A stretch of DNA of 64,000 nt from CAWCDJ01 sp963794265 (GTDB lineage Bacteria; Acidobacteriota; Terriglobia; Bryobacterales; Bryobacteraceae), in contig CAWCDJ010000001.1 in assembly GCA_963794265.1 (NCBI GenBank), forward strand, positions 124,001 to 188,000, given 5' to 3'. The notes under the pieces were generated by a model. The model was given only the letters and a program-made list of their open reading frames with translations, was not told where the DNA came from and did not search any database. The translations under genes were made by a program, and so were the position numbers. The number at the start of each line of letters is the position of its first letter. The first letter of the stretch is position 1. Positions 36,042 to 45,479 of the stretch are shown in pieces.

Positions 36042-39000
36042 ATGCGAGCCACCTTTCTTCTCCTCCTGGGAATCGGTTTGGCGGCGTTTGCCGCGGACAA
36101 GCCGGAGTGGGACAACCCGGCCATCGTGCATGTGGGAACGCAAAAACCTCACAGCACCTTGATGGTGTATCCCTCGGCCGAACTGGCGCGGACCGGAGAC
36201 CGTGGGAAATCGCCTTGGTTTCTTCTACTTAATGGGACGTGGAAGTTCCATGGGTCGTTTCGGCCCGCGGACCGCCCCGTCGATTTCTACCGGACTGACT
36301 TCAGCGACGCCTCCTGGGGAACCATCCCGGTGCCGTCGAGTTGGCAGATGCACGGCTTCGACATTCCGATCTACACCAACATCATCTATCCCTGGCCCCA
36401 GGACCCGAGCCAGCCGCCGAAGGTGCCGTATGACTACAACCCGGTGGGCAGTTATCGCATGCACTTCACTGTGCCGCCCGGATGGCACGGCCGGCAGGTG
36501 TATCTGCACTTCGACGGCGTGGATTCGGCCTTCTATGCCTGGGTGAACGGCAAGAAGCTCGGCTACAGCGAAGATAGCCGCACCCCGGCGGAGTTCGACA
36601 TCACGCCCTACCTCAAGTCCGGCAGCAACCTCCTGGCGGTGGAGGTCTATCGCTTTGGCGACGGAGCCTTCCTCGAAGACCAGGACATGTGGCGGATGAG
36701 CGGCGTGTTCCGCGACGTCTACCTCTATGCCACGCCGGAGCAGCATCTGCGCGATTTCGAAATCCACACGGACCTCGATGACCAGTACCGCGACGCCACG
36801 CTGCGGGTGAAGGGCTGGGTATCCAACGCGTCGGAGAAGAACGCGAAGGTCACGGTTACCGCGACGCTCTCCGATGCCGCCGGACAGCCGGTGGGCAAGC
36901 CGGGCGCGATGACCGTGGAAATCGCCGGAAAATCCGAATCGAGCGATGAAATTTCGATCCCGGTGGCCGCGCCCCACAAATGGTCGGCCGAGGAGCCCTA
37001 TCTCTACAAACTGCTGCTGACGGTGAAGAACTCCGCCGGGGTGGTGCTGGAGGTGATTCCGCAAAACGTGGGCTTCCGCCGGGTGGAGATCCGGAACGGG
37101 CGGTTCCTGATCAACGGCCAGGCGGTGCTGATCAAGGGCGTCGACCGGCATGAGCACGACGAAGTGACGGCCAAGTACGTCCCGGTAGAGTCGATGCTGC
37201 GCGATATCCGGCTGATGAAACAGTTCAACGTGAATGCGGTGCGCACCTCGCACTATCCCAACACGCCGGTCTGGTACGACCTGTGCGACCGCTACGGAAT
37301 CTACGTGCTGGACGAGGCGAACATCGAGTGCCATCACTACGGCACCAACCCGCAAAACCGGCTGACTAACGACCCGGCGTGGCAGACGGCCTATCTCGAC
37401 CGCGTCCAGCGAATGGTGGAACGGGACAAGAACCACGCTTCCGTGGTGATCTGGTCGATGGGGAACGAATCGGGCGACGGGCCCAACGCTGCCGCGGCGT
37501 ATCACTGGACCAAGCAGCGCGACCCGGGCCGGCCATTCCACTACGAAGGCTCGACCGGACACGGCGGATCGAATGCCGACATCAATTCTTTCATGTACCC
37601 GACGCCGGAGCGCGTGAAGCAACTGGCCGCGGCTCGTCCGGATATGCCGCTGATTCTCTGCGAATACTCGCACGCCATGGGCAATTCGAACGGCGGGCTG
37701 AAGGAATACTGGGACATTTTTTATTCCGGCACCAACGCTCAGGGAGCTTTCGTGTGGGATTGGGTGGACCAGGGCATCAAGGTTCCGGTGCCGGGCGAGT
37801 ACCGCGTGAACACGGCGAAAGCCACTTTCCTGGCCTATGGCGGATGGTGGGAAGACAAAAACGGCGTCCGCAACGACAATGATTTCAATAACAACGGGCT
37901 GGTCTCGGCGGACCGCATCCCGCATCCCGGTCTGTACGCCCTCAAGTATGTGTATCGCAATCTGCACGTCGCGCCCGTGGACCTGGCGGCCGGCACCGTC
38001 AAGGTGAAAAACTGGTTCGACTTCCTGAATCCAAAGGACTACGCGGTGGGAACCTGGGAAGTCAAGGCCGGTGCCCGCACGATTGCGAGCGGAACCCTGC
38101 CGGCACTGGATCTAGCGCCACGCGAGGAGAAGGAATACAAGCTGGCGCTGCCCAGGATCGAGGCCCAGCCGGGCGTCGAGTACTGGCTCAACTTCAGCTT
38201 CAAGCTGAAGAATTCCACCCCATGGGCCCCGGCCGGCCACGAGATCGCCTGGGACCAGTTCGAGTTGCCGGCATCCGCTCCCGCCGCGCGATTTGCCCCG
38301 CCGAAATCGGCGCTGCTCGAGTTGAAGGACGATGCCGCGGGCGCCACCATCAGCAGCAAGACGTTTTCCATGCGGTTCGACAAGCGCAACGGCGTGATCG
38401 AACAGTACCGCTATAAGGGCGTGACGCTGCTCGACCGCGGACCGCGTCCGGATTTCTGGCGCGCTCCGACCAACAACGATCGGGGAGCGTGGAATGTTTT
38501 CAGCGAGAGGGCGCAGACCGACAAGACGACCGACATCGAATTGTGGCGCGATGCCGGGGAGCAGTGGGACGTGAAAGACGTCCGCATCGAGCGGGTCGAC
38601 GACGGCACTGTGCGGATCCTGGTGAGCGCCGGGTTGCCGGGAGTCAACGCCTCGTACAAGATGCAGTACACCGTCTACGGCACCGGCGACGTGGTTGTGG
38701 AATCGAGCTACCAGCCGGGGCCGGACCAGGTGTCGATGATGCCGCGATTCGGCAACGAACTGGTGGTTGCGCCCGGGCTGGAGAATATTACCTGGTACGG
38801 GCGGGGCCCGAAGGAGACCATGATCGACCGGCAATTCGAGCGCGTTGGGGTTTATTCGAGCACGGTGGATAAGGAGTGGGTCGACTACATGCGCCCGCAG
38901 GAAAACGGCAACAAGACCGATGTCCGCTGGGTGAAGTTGACCAACGCCGAGGGCGTGGGGCTGATGGCCGTCGGTGCGCCGACCCTGAATGTGACCGCGC

Positions 39001-39242
39001 GGCACTACACCAAGGCCGAAATGGAGCACGCGGCATACACGTTCCAGATGCGCCGCCACCCCGAGACGTACCTGAACCTGGACTGGAAGGAGATGGGCGC
39101 GGGCGGCATCGACAGTTGGAGCCCGAACGCATACCCCATGGCGCCCTACCGGATCGACGGAAGCCAGCCGTATTCGTACCGCTACCGGCTGACCCCGGTG
39201 GATGCCGCCACGCCGGACGCGAAAAGCCGCGAGCAGTTTTAA
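36042..39242 (+). CDS. lacZ: Exported beta-galactosidase, glycoside hydrolase family 2
   Basis: 1066 residues in the five-domain LacZ layout. A signal peptide (MRATFLLLLGIGLAAFA) is followed by the GH2 sugar-binding domain (GTWKFHGSF, SYRMHFTVPPGW), Ig-like domain and TIM barrel. The acid/base Glu is E476 in GNESGDG, and the nucleophile is E541 in LCEYSHAMGN. DUF4981 and the Bgal_small_N beta-sandwich follow to the end. The start at 36042 is chosen because it places the signal peptide first. It cleaves beta-galactosides outside the cytoplasm, yielding galactose for the GalK/GalT pathway also present in the window. Confidence 0.92.
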   Translation: MRATFLLLLGIGLAAFAADKPEWDNPAIVHVGTQKPHSTLMVYPSAELARTGDRGKSPWFLLLNGTWKFHGSFRPADRPVDFYRTDFSDASWGTIPVPSSWQMHGFDIPIYTNIIYPWPQDPSQPPKVPYDYNPVGSYRMHFTVPPGWHGRQVYLHFDGVDSAFYAWVNGKKLGYSEDSRTPAEFDITPYLKSGSNLLAVEVYRFGDGAFLEDQDMWRMSGVFRDVYLYATPEQHLRDFEIHTDLDDQYRDATLRVKGWVSNASEKNAKVTVTATLSDAAGQPVGKPGAMTVEIAGKSESSDEISIPVAAPHKWSAEEPYLYKLLLTVKNSAGVVLEVIPQNVGFRRVEIRNGRFLINGQAVLIKGVDRHEHDEVTAKYVPVESMLRDIRLMKQFNVNAVRTSHYPNTPVWYDLCDRYGIYVLDEANIECHHYGTNPQNRLTNDPAWQTAYLDRVQRMVERDKNHASVVIWSMGNESGDGPNAAAAYHWTKQRDPGRPFHYEGSTGHGGSNADINSFMYPTPERVKQLAAARPDMPLILCEYSHAMGNSNGGLKEYWDIFYSGTNAQGAFVWDWVDQGIKVPVPGEYRVNTAKATFLAYGGWWEDKNGVRNDNDFNNNGLVSADRIPHPGLYALKYVYRNLHVAPVDLAAGTVKVKNWFDFLNPKDYAVGTWEVKAGARTIASGTLPALDLAPREEKEYKLALPRIEAQPGVEYWLNFSFKLKNSTPWAPAGHEIAWDQFELPASAPAARFAPPKSALLELKDDAAGATISSKTFSMRFDKRNGVIEQYRYKGVTLLDRGPRPDFWRAPTNNDRGAWNVFSERAQTDKTTDIELWRDAGEQWDVKDVRIERVDDGTVRILVSAGLPGVNASYKMQYTVYGTGDVVVESSYQPGPDQVSMMPRFGNELVVAPGLENITWYGRGPKETMIDRQFERVGVYSSTVDKEWVDYMRPQENGNKTDVRWVKLTNAEGVGLMAVGAPTLNVTARHYTKAEMEHAAYTFQMRRHPETYLNLDWKEMGAGGIDSWSPNAYPMAPYRIDGSQPYSYRYRLTPVDAATPDAKSREQF

Positions 39243-39331
39243 GCCGAAGCCCGGACGCTGCAATTGGTTATCGATTGCGGTTCACTTTTGGGAGCTAGTT
39301 CGAAGCGGCATGATTGGATAACAATATCCTC

Positions 39332-39829
39332 ATGGACTCCCTATTGTGGATTCTGCTGCCGGGGTTCGTGGCGATCGCTTCCGGACTGCTCTCGTGGTTC
39401 ATCATGCAGTCGCGCATGGAAGTGAAGCTGGCCGAACAGCGCGAGGGCATCGTTGCGTCCCGCGCCGCGATCGAGGCGGAGAAGAAGGCCATGAAGGATT
39501 CGCTCGATACGGCGCTGCACGCGGCTGAGGAATCCGCCCTGCGGAAAGCCTTCGACGCATTCCTGGGCGATCTCAAAGTCGAACAGCGCCACTATCTGCG
39601 CGAAAACCGCATGCTGCTCCACAATCGCAAGAGCCTGGTGCTGCAGGAGCGGATGTATTTCCGCAACATCCCGCTTTCCGACTGGATCGAGCATGAGATC
39701 GTGATGGACGACGGCGCCGACGTCGACCGCCTGGTGCAGGATATGACCGTGTTCGACAAGGCAGTGGTCTCGATCTCCGACATCCCGCGCAGCAAGCAGA
39801 AGCAGCTCGCCCCGGCCTCGAACCTCTGA
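39332..39829 (+). CDS. Small membrane-anchored coiled-coil protein
   Basis: 165 residues. One N-terminal membrane helix (LLWILLPGFVAIASGLLSWFI) precedes a charged coiled coil (KLAEQREGIVASRAAIEAEKK) and a globular tail with MYFRNIPLSDWIEHEIVMDD. No family is recognised. It is a plausible envelope-anchored scaffold. An in-frame TTG at 39314 is an alternative start; neither has a good Shine-Dalgarno. It stands between the beta-galactosidase gene and the tricorn-like protease gene. Confidence 0.6.
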   Translation: MDSLLWILLPGFVAIASGLLSWFIMQSRMEVKLAEQREGIVASRAAIEAEKKAMKDSLDTALHAAEESALRKAFDAFLGDLKVEQRHYLRENRMLLHNRKSLVLQERMYFRNIPLSDWIEHEIVMDDGADVDRLVQDMTVFDKAVVSISDIPRSKQKQLAPASNL

Positions 39830-39854
39830 GCACAGCGGCGCGGGCCGTTCTACC

Positions 39855-42800
39855 ATGTATTTCATGAAGCCCGCCGTTCTTGTCTTCCTATTGCCATTCT
39901 GCCTGTTTGCCGCCGGCCCGCAGCCTTATTTCGGCCAGCCTTCGATTTCGCCGGACGGTTCCGAGATCGCCTTGGTCTCGGGCGGCGACATCTGGACCGT
40001 GCCCGCGCGCGGCGGCGCCGCCCGCCTGTTGATCTCGGACCCCGCGACCGAATCCGCGCCGCGCTACTCGCCGGACGGCAAGTACCTGGCCTTCAGCTCC
40101 ACCCGTACGGGCCACGGCGACGTCTACCTTCTCACGTTCGCCACCGGGGAATTGAAGCGGCTGACGTTCGACGATGCCCCCGAATTGGCGGAAGGCTGGT
40201 CGCCCGACAGCCGTTGGGTTTACTTTTCCTCTTCAGCGCACGACATCTCGGGGATGAACGACATTTACCGGGTCTCACGGGAGGGCGGCACTCCCATGCC
40301 GGTGAGCGACGACCGCTACACCACCGAGTACTTCGCCGCGCCCGCTCCGGACGGGCAGACGTTGGCATTCACGGCGCTCGGAATGGCGGGCACACAGTGG
40401 TGGCGCAAAGGACACAGCCACCTCGACGAATCCGAAATCTGGCTGAGGCACGAGGGCACTCCCGCCACCTACCAGCGCGTGACCTCAGGCGATGCCAAGG
40501 AAGCGTGGCCCATGTGGGCCCGCGACGGCAAGAGCCTCTACTACATGTCGGACCGCAGCGGCGCGCAGAATATCTGGCACCGGACCCTGGGCGGCGGTGC
40601 GGCACGGCAGATTACGAAATTCGAAGACGGCCGGGTGGTGTGGCCGTCCATCTCAGCCGACGGACGCACGATCGTGTTTGAACGCGATTTCCGCGTCTGG
40701 AAGCTCGACCTGGAAACCGGCCGGGCGGCTGCCGTGGAGATCGAGCGGCGCGGCGCTCCGGCCGGCACGGACGTGCGGCACGTATCGCTGGCGGGCCAGT
40801 TCCGCGAATTGGCGCTGTCGCCGGATGGCAAGAAGGTGGCGTTCGTCGCGCACGGCGAGGTCTTCGCGGCATCCGCCAAAGACGGCGGCGAGGCCCTGCG
40901 GATCACGCGCACCGCGGCCCCCGAGTCCCAGCCGGTCTGGGCGCCGGACAGCAAGCGGCTGGTGTACGTCTCCACTCGCGACGGCGCCGCGCACCTCTAC
41001 CTCTATGATTTCGCGGAGGGCCGCGAGACGCGGCTTACCGACGGGCCGTCCGATTACACACCGCGCTTTTCCCCAGACGGCAAGCTGCTGGCCTTCCTGC
41101 GCGATGCCCGCGAAATCCGCGTGCTCGATCTGGAATCGAAACAGGAGCGCACGCTGGCGGCGGGCCATTTCGACCTCCCGCCGATCGGCGGCGCGCACGA
41201 TCTCGCGTGGTCCCCCGATAGCCGCTGGCTGGCCTATTTCGATGAATCGGCCAAGGCGTTCCAGAACGCGTGGATCGTGCCGGCCGCGGGCGGAAAGAGC
41301 CAGGCCGCGAGTTTCCTCGGTAACACCGACGCCAATTGGATCAATTGGAGCCCGGGCGGCAAATACCTGCTGTTCACCACCGACCAGCGCACCGAACCGG
41401 GCCAGGTGGCGCGGGTGGACCTCATTCTGCGGACCCCGCGCTTCCGCGAGGACCAGTTCCGCGACCTATTCAGCGAGGCCGCGGCCAAGCCGGCCGGGAA
41501 GCAGGCAGCGCCCGCGGCCAAGACGACGCCCGAACCCGTGAAAGTCGCCTTCGAGGGCATTCGCGACCGCCTGTCGCTGCTGCCGGTGGGGCTGGCCGTG
41601 GAATCCGTGGCGATCAGTCCCGACGGCAAGACGGCGGTGATTGTGGCCAGCGCCGCCGGCCGGCAGAATCTGTATTCCTATTCGCTCGACGAGCTGGCGC
41701 GGGAGGCTCCCGTCGCGCGGCAATTGACGTCCACTGCGGGCCGCAAGGGCGATGTGCAGTTTACGCCCGACAGCAAAGAGGTCTTCTATCTGGATCGCGG
41801 CAATATCGAATCGATCCCGCTCGAAACGCGGCAGTCGAAAGCGTTGGCCGTGACCGCCGAGATGGACGTGGATTTCTCGCAGGAGAAACTGGAGGTCTTC
41901 CGCCAGGCCTGGAGCGACCTTCGCGACCAGTTCTTCGACCCCAAATTCCATGGGGTGGATTGGGAGGCGGTGCGAACCACCTACGAGCCGCTCATCACCG
42001 GGGCCGCAACGCCGGATGAAATGCGGCAATTGCTCAACCTGATGGTGGGCGAGCTGAATGCCTCGCACCTGGGGGCCTCCGCGGGCGCCGCGGCCGGGGC
42101 CGAGAGCACTATCGGGCGGCTTGGCCTGCGGTTCGACCGCGCGGTATACGAAGCCTCCGGCAAGCTGAAAATCACCGAAGTCATCCGGCTCAGCCCCGCG
42201 AATGTGGCCGGCATCCAGCCCGGCGAGTTTCTCGAAGCCGTGGACGGCTCATCGATCGGCGCGGGCACGAATCTCGATCAACTGCTCGACAACAAGATCG
42301 GCAAGCGGGTGGTTTTGAGGGTTTCGGGCAAGTATGTGCCGGTGCAGCCGGTCAACCTCGCCACCGAAAAGAACCTGCTGTACCGGCAGTGGGTGGACGA
42401 CAACCGCGCCTACGTGGCGAAGATCTCGGGCGGCAAGCTGGGCTACGTCCATATGGCGGATATGAGCGAGGCTTCGCTCAACCGGCTGCACCTCGATCTG
42501 GATGCCGAAAACCAGGGGCGCGAAGGCGTGGTGATCGATATCCGCAACAACAACGGCGGTTTCGTCAACGCTTACGCGCTGGACATCTTTTCGCGGCGTC
42601 CCTATCTCCGGATGACCGAGCGCGGGAAGCCGGAAGTGCCCGCGCGCGCGGTGCTCGGCCAGCGTGCGCTGGAGGCGCCGACCATCCTGGTGACCAACCG
42701 GCATTCGCTCTCCGATGCGGAGGATTTCACCGAGGGCTACCGCGCGCTCAAGCTCGGCAAAGTAGTGGGCGAGCCGACCGCCGGGTGGATCATTTATACC

Positions 42801-42992
42801 TGGAACACCCAGCTTCTGGACGGTACCACCTTCCGCCTGCCGCACACCCGCATTCGCGGCGCCGACGGCGAAGATATGGAGCTGCACCCGCGGCCGGTGG
42901 ACATTCCGGTCTCGCGGCCGGTGGGCGAAAGCTTCACCGGTAAAGATTCGCAGCTCGACGCGGCCGTGAGGGAGTTGCTGCGCTCATTGTAA
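39855..42992 (+). CDS. Tricorn-like S41 serine protease with beta-propeller
   Basis: 1045 residues with a signal peptide (MKPAVLVFLLPFCLFAAG; start may be ATG 39864). WD40/PD40 blades follow: SPDGSEIALVSGGDIWTV, SPDGKYLAFSS and SPDSRWVYFSS. Two propeller regions are followed by a tricorn C1 core, a PDZ domain and the S41 catalytic domain. The catalytic His lies in ELNASHLG, and the nucleophile is S953 in NRHSLSDAEDF. GYVHMADMSE is the substrate-gate strand. It degrades peptides, presumably in the periplasm. The cytochrome c gene starts two bases downstream. Confidence 0.88.
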   Translation: MYFMKPAVLVFLLPFCLFAAGPQPYFGQPSISPDGSEIALVSGGDIWTVPARGGAARLLISDPATESAPRYSPDGKYLAFSSTRTGHGDVYLLTFATGELKRLTFDDAPELAEGWSPDSRWVYFSSSAHDISGMNDIYRVSREGGTPMPVSDDRYTTEYFAAPAPDGQTLAFTALGMAGTQWWRKGHSHLDESEIWLRHEGTPATYQRVTSGDAKEAWPMWARDGKSLYYMSDRSGAQNIWHRTLGGGAARQITKFEDGRVVWPSISADGRTIVFERDFRVWKLDLETGRAAAVEIERRGAPAGTDVRHVSLAGQFRELALSPDGKKVAFVAHGEVFAASAKDGGEALRITRTAAPESQPVWAPDSKRLVYVSTRDGAAHLYLYDFAEGRETRLTDGPSDYTPRFSPDGKLLAFLRDAREIRVLDLESKQERTLAAGHFDLPPIGGAHDLAWSPDSRWLAYFDESAKAFQNAWIVPAAGGKSQAASFLGNTDANWINWSPGGKYLLFTTDQRTEPGQVARVDLILRTPRFREDQFRDLFSEAAAKPAGKQAAPAAKTTPEPVKVAFEGIRDRLSLLPVGLAVESVAISPDGKTAVIVASAAGRQNLYSYSLDELAREAPVARQLTSTAGRKGDVQFTPDSKEVFYLDRGNIESIPLETRQSKALAVTAEMDVDFSQEKLEVFRQAWSDLRDQFFDPKFHGVDWEAVRTTYEPLITGAATPDEMRQLLNLMVGELNASHLGASAGAAAGAESTIGRLGLRFDRAVYEASGKLKITEVIRLSPANVAGIQPGEFLEAVDGSSIGAGTNLDQLLDNKIGKRVVLRVSGKYVPVQPVNLATEKNLLYRQWVDDNRAYVAKISGGKLGYVHMADMSEASLNRLHLDLDAENQGREGVVIDIRNNNGGFVNAYALDIFSRRPYLRMTERGKPEVPARAVLGQRALEAPTILVTNRHSLSDAEDFTEGYRALKLGKVVGEPTAGWIIYTWNTQLLDGTTFRLPHTRIRGADGEDMELHPRPVDIPVSRPVGESFTGKDSQLDAAVRELLRSL

Positions 42993-42993
42993 G

Positions 42994-43329
42994 ATGGAGA
43001 ACATGCACCGACTTCGTATGTTGGCTATTTGTGCGGTACTTGCCGCCGGGTCCCGGATCCTTCCCGCCGCGGCCAAGGGCGATGCCGCCAAGGGAAAAGA
43101 AGTGTTCGATCAGTGCGGCGTCTGTCACAATGCGGACAGCGACGAGAAGAAGATGGGTCCAGGGCTGAAGGGGCTGTTCAAGAAGGACAAGCTCACGAAC
43201 GGGAAGAAGCCGACGGAAGCCAATGTCCGCGCAAAGATCGATGAAGGCGGCAACGGAATGCCGGCGTATAAGGATATGTTGAGCGACCAGGAGAAAGACA
43301 ACCTGATCGCTTATTTGAAGACTCTCTAG
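42994..43329 (+). CDS. Exported class I cytochrome c
   Basis: 111 residues. A signal peptide (MLAICAVLAAGSRILPAAA) precedes one c-heme site CGVCH at residues 41-45. The distal Met is in NGMPAYKDML. It carries electrons in the periplasm. The start is ATG 42994; ATG 43003 is also possible, with GGAG close upstream. It follows the tricorn-like gene by one base and may be co-transcribed. It is far from the PQQ dehydrogenase, so pairing with it is not implied. Confidence 0.88.
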   Translation: MENMHRLRMLAICAVLAAGSRILPAAAKGDAAKGKEVFDQCGVCHNADSDEKKMGPGLKGLFKKDKLTNGKKPTEANVRAKIDEGGNGMPAYKDMLSDQEKDNLIAYLKTL

Positions 43330-43335
43330 GAACCG

Positions 43336-43360
43336 GGGGCAGGCCGGAGAGGTCTGCCCC
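43336..43360. repeat. GC-rich palindromic repeat, copy 2
   Basis: GGGGCAGGCC (43336-43345) and GGTCTGCCCC (43351-43360) form a 10-bp stem with one G-U pair and a 5-base loop. It lies between convergent cytochrome and S41 genes and matches copy 1 at 27720-27744. It may terminate both transcripts. Confidence 0.55.
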
Positions 43361-43368
43361 ACACTCCA

Positions 43369-44574
43369 TTATTTCAGGACTTCCAGGGCCTTCTTCACCA
43401 CCGGATCGTTCTCCGTTTTCTGCGGCACGATCTGGGTTTCGGGAACCGGAATCGGCTCGCCGTTGTCGTCATACTCGATCTGCGGCTCGGCATCGGCAAC
43501 CAGGGTTGCGGGGACCACGCCGGCATCCTGAATCGCCTTGCCGCCGTCCGGCGGATAGTACTTCGCAACCGAAAGAATGATCGCGCTGCCATCGTCCATG
43601 GTGATCGCCTTGCGGACCGCGGCTTCGCCGTAGGTCCGGTCTCCGAGCACCTGGCCGCGCTTGTTGTCTTGAATGGCGGCGGCAAAGATCTCGGCGCCAT
43701 CCGCCGTCCCGTGATTGATCAGCACGGCCACCGGCAGGGCGGTGATCGCCTTGGCCGGGTCGGCATCGAAATTCTGCCGCGGGACGCGCTGCCCTTCGAG
43801 ATACGTGATGCGGCCCTTATCCAGGAACAGGTTCGAAAGCGCGATGCCATCCTCCGGAGACCCCACCGCGCATCCGCGCACATCTACCACCAGCTTCTTC
43901 GCGCCGTCTTTCTGGAGTTGCTGAATATCGGCCGCGATTTCCTTCACATGCCCGGCGGAAAGCGCATCCACGTTCACGTAACCCACCTGGCCGTCCAGCA
44001 TCTTGCTGTCAACCGGAGGCAGGGTCAGATTGGCGCGGGTCAAGGTCACGGTTTGCGGCTCGGGGCGCCGCACGCGAACCACGCTGAGAGCGACCGTGGT
44101 GCCTGGGTCTCCCTCCAACAGCAGGTTGGCGTAAGCCAAAGGCATGTCGCGGGTGGCAATTCCCTTGATGCTCTCAATCATGTCGCCCGTACTGAACCCG
44201 GATTTGGCGGCGGGGGAGTTCGGGACCGTGGCCACCACGCCCATGTAGCCGCTCTTTTTCGAAAGCAGAAGACCCACGCCGGCGTGCTGGACACCCTTAT
44301 TTTGGAGGTAATCTTTGTACTGCTCGGCGTTCAGATAGCTGGCGAATGGATCCACCGCTTCGAGAAGGCCGTTTAGCGCGCCCAGGGTGACGCTCTTCAT
44401 GTCCGGCTCTTCCACGTATTCGCTCTTGATGTGGGCGACCACGTCGCTGAAGACGCCGATATGTTTCAGGGTATCGTCCGGTGACGCCCCCTTGCCAATG
44501 ACGCTCCCGATCAGGAGCAGGACCGTGAGACAAGTCGAACTGCTCACGACTACGTATTTCGTGCGGCTACTCAT
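43369..44574 (-). CDS. CtpA-like S41 family protein lacking catalytic Ser and Lys (pseudoprotease)
   Basis: 401 residues: signal/anchor (VVVSSSTCLTVLLLIGSVIG), N-terminal helical part, PDZ (GVGLLLSKKSGYMGVVATVPNS) and an S41 core. The usual Ser-Lys dyad, 25 residues apart in GTASAS...YGKG, reads here GTADGAE (D292) and TYGEA (E317), so both residues are changed to acids. The fold-defining sequences around them are kept. It probably cannot hydrolyse peptides and may bind them as a regulator or chaperone. It is convergent with the cytochrome c gene. Confidence 0.87.
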   Translation of the reverse strand: MSSRTKYVVVSSSTCLTVLLLIGSVIGKGASPDDTLKHIGVFSDVVAHIKSEYVEEPDMKSVTLGALNGLLEAVDPFASYLNAEQYKDYLQNKGVQHAGVGLLLSKKSGYMGVVATVPNSPAAKSGFSTGDMIESIKGIATRDMPLAYANLLLEGDPGTTVALSVVRVRRPEPQTVTLTRANLTLPPVDSKMLDGQVGYVNVDALSAGHVKEIAADIQQLQKDGAKKLVVDVRGCAVGSPEDGIALSNLFLDKGRITYLEGQRVPRQNFDADPAKAITALPVAVLINHGTADGAEIFAAAIQDNKRGQVLGDRTYGEAAVRKAITMDDGSAIILSVAKYYPPDGGKAIQDAGVVPATLVADAEPQIEYDDNGEPIPVPETQIVPQKTENDPVVKKALEVLK

Positions 44575-44726
44575 AGGTGGAAGGCTTCCGGGCGCTTTCT
44601 TGATTATACAAGACAGAGCAGCCCTATCGATTGGACGCGCCGCCGCTGAATTCGGTTCTGGAAGTTTCCGCCCGGTGCCACCCCGGCTTCCCCGTGCCGA
44701 TCGTCACAGTGCGGGATCATGGAGCT

Positions 44727-45476
44727 ATGAAATGGATTCTGCCGGCTCTGCTGCTGGCGAGCGGGCTGTGCCCGGCGGCCCTCAAACCGGAGACGTCCCA
44801 GGCTTTCGACCAGTATATCCGTCAGACGGAACGCAGGCTGGATAGTCGCCGGACGTTTCTCTGGGCGGAGGAGTCGCCCGAGCGGGCGCGGCGTGTCAGG
44901 GGTGGCGAGGTGGTGGTCGAACCCTCCGGGGACAAGCCCGAAATCGGAGTGCCAGACGGGCTGATCCACGATTGGGTGGGTGCCGTCTTCCTACCCGGCG
45001 TCACTCTCGAACAAACGCTGGCACTGGTCCGCGACTACGACCGCCACAAGCAATACTACAGGCCGGAAGTGGTCGATTCGCGGGTGCTTTCCCACAATGG
45101 CAACGATTACCGCATCTACCTGCGGCTCCTAAAGAAGCAGATCCTCACGGTGGTGCTGGACACGGAACACGAAGTCCACTATGAGCCGGTGGACGCCAAA
45201 CGGTGGCGGAGCAGTTCGCGGAGCACCAGCATCTCGGAACTCGACCACGGCCGACCGCTGCCACCCGGCACCGGACACGGCTTTCTGTGGCGGCTCAACT
45301 CCTACTGGCGCTTCGAGGAGAGCGATGGGGGCACGTGGGTCGAATGCCAGGCGGTCTCGCTGACGCGCGACATTCCAACCGGGCTCGGCTGGCTGATCGA
45401 CCCGATCGTCCGAAAACTGCCGAAAGAGAGCCTGGCGAATACCCTGGCGGAGACCCGTGTGGCGCTGGTGCGCTAG
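44727..45476 (+). CDS. Exported START/SRPBCC-like protein, function unknown
   Basis: 249 residues with a signal peptide (MKWILPALLLASGLCPAAL). The remainder alternates strands and helices in the style of SRPBCC lipid-binding folds, including WVGAVFLPGVTLEQTLALVRDYDRHKQYY and WRLNSYWRFEESDGGTWVECQAV. GGAG precedes the ATG at 44727. No enzyme motif is visible; it may bind a hydrophobic ligand in the periplasm. It is convergent with the HAD gene. Confidence 0.6.
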   Translation: MKWILPALLLASGLCPAALKPETSQAFDQYIRQTERRLDSRRTFLWAEESPERARRVRGGEVVVEPSGDKPEIGVPDGLIHDWVGAVFLPGVTLEQTLALVRDYDRHKQYYRPEVVDSRVLSHNGNDYRIYLRLLKKQILTVVLDTEHEVHYEPVDAKRWRSSSRSTSISELDHGRPLPPGTGHGFLWRLNSYWRFEESDGGTWVECQAVSLTRDIPTGLGWLIDPIVRKLPKESLANTLAETRVALVR

Positions 45477-45479
45477 CCG

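Noticed and set aside
36225..37967. 580-codon open frame antisense to the beta-galactosidase
   Set aside because: Antisense shadow of a strongly supported GH2 gene.
39855..42992. Possible loss of catalytic Ser in the tricorn-like protease, as seen in the neighbouring S41 protein
   Set aside because: The Ser is present (S953 in NRHSLSDAED) and the His motif is intact, so it appears active.
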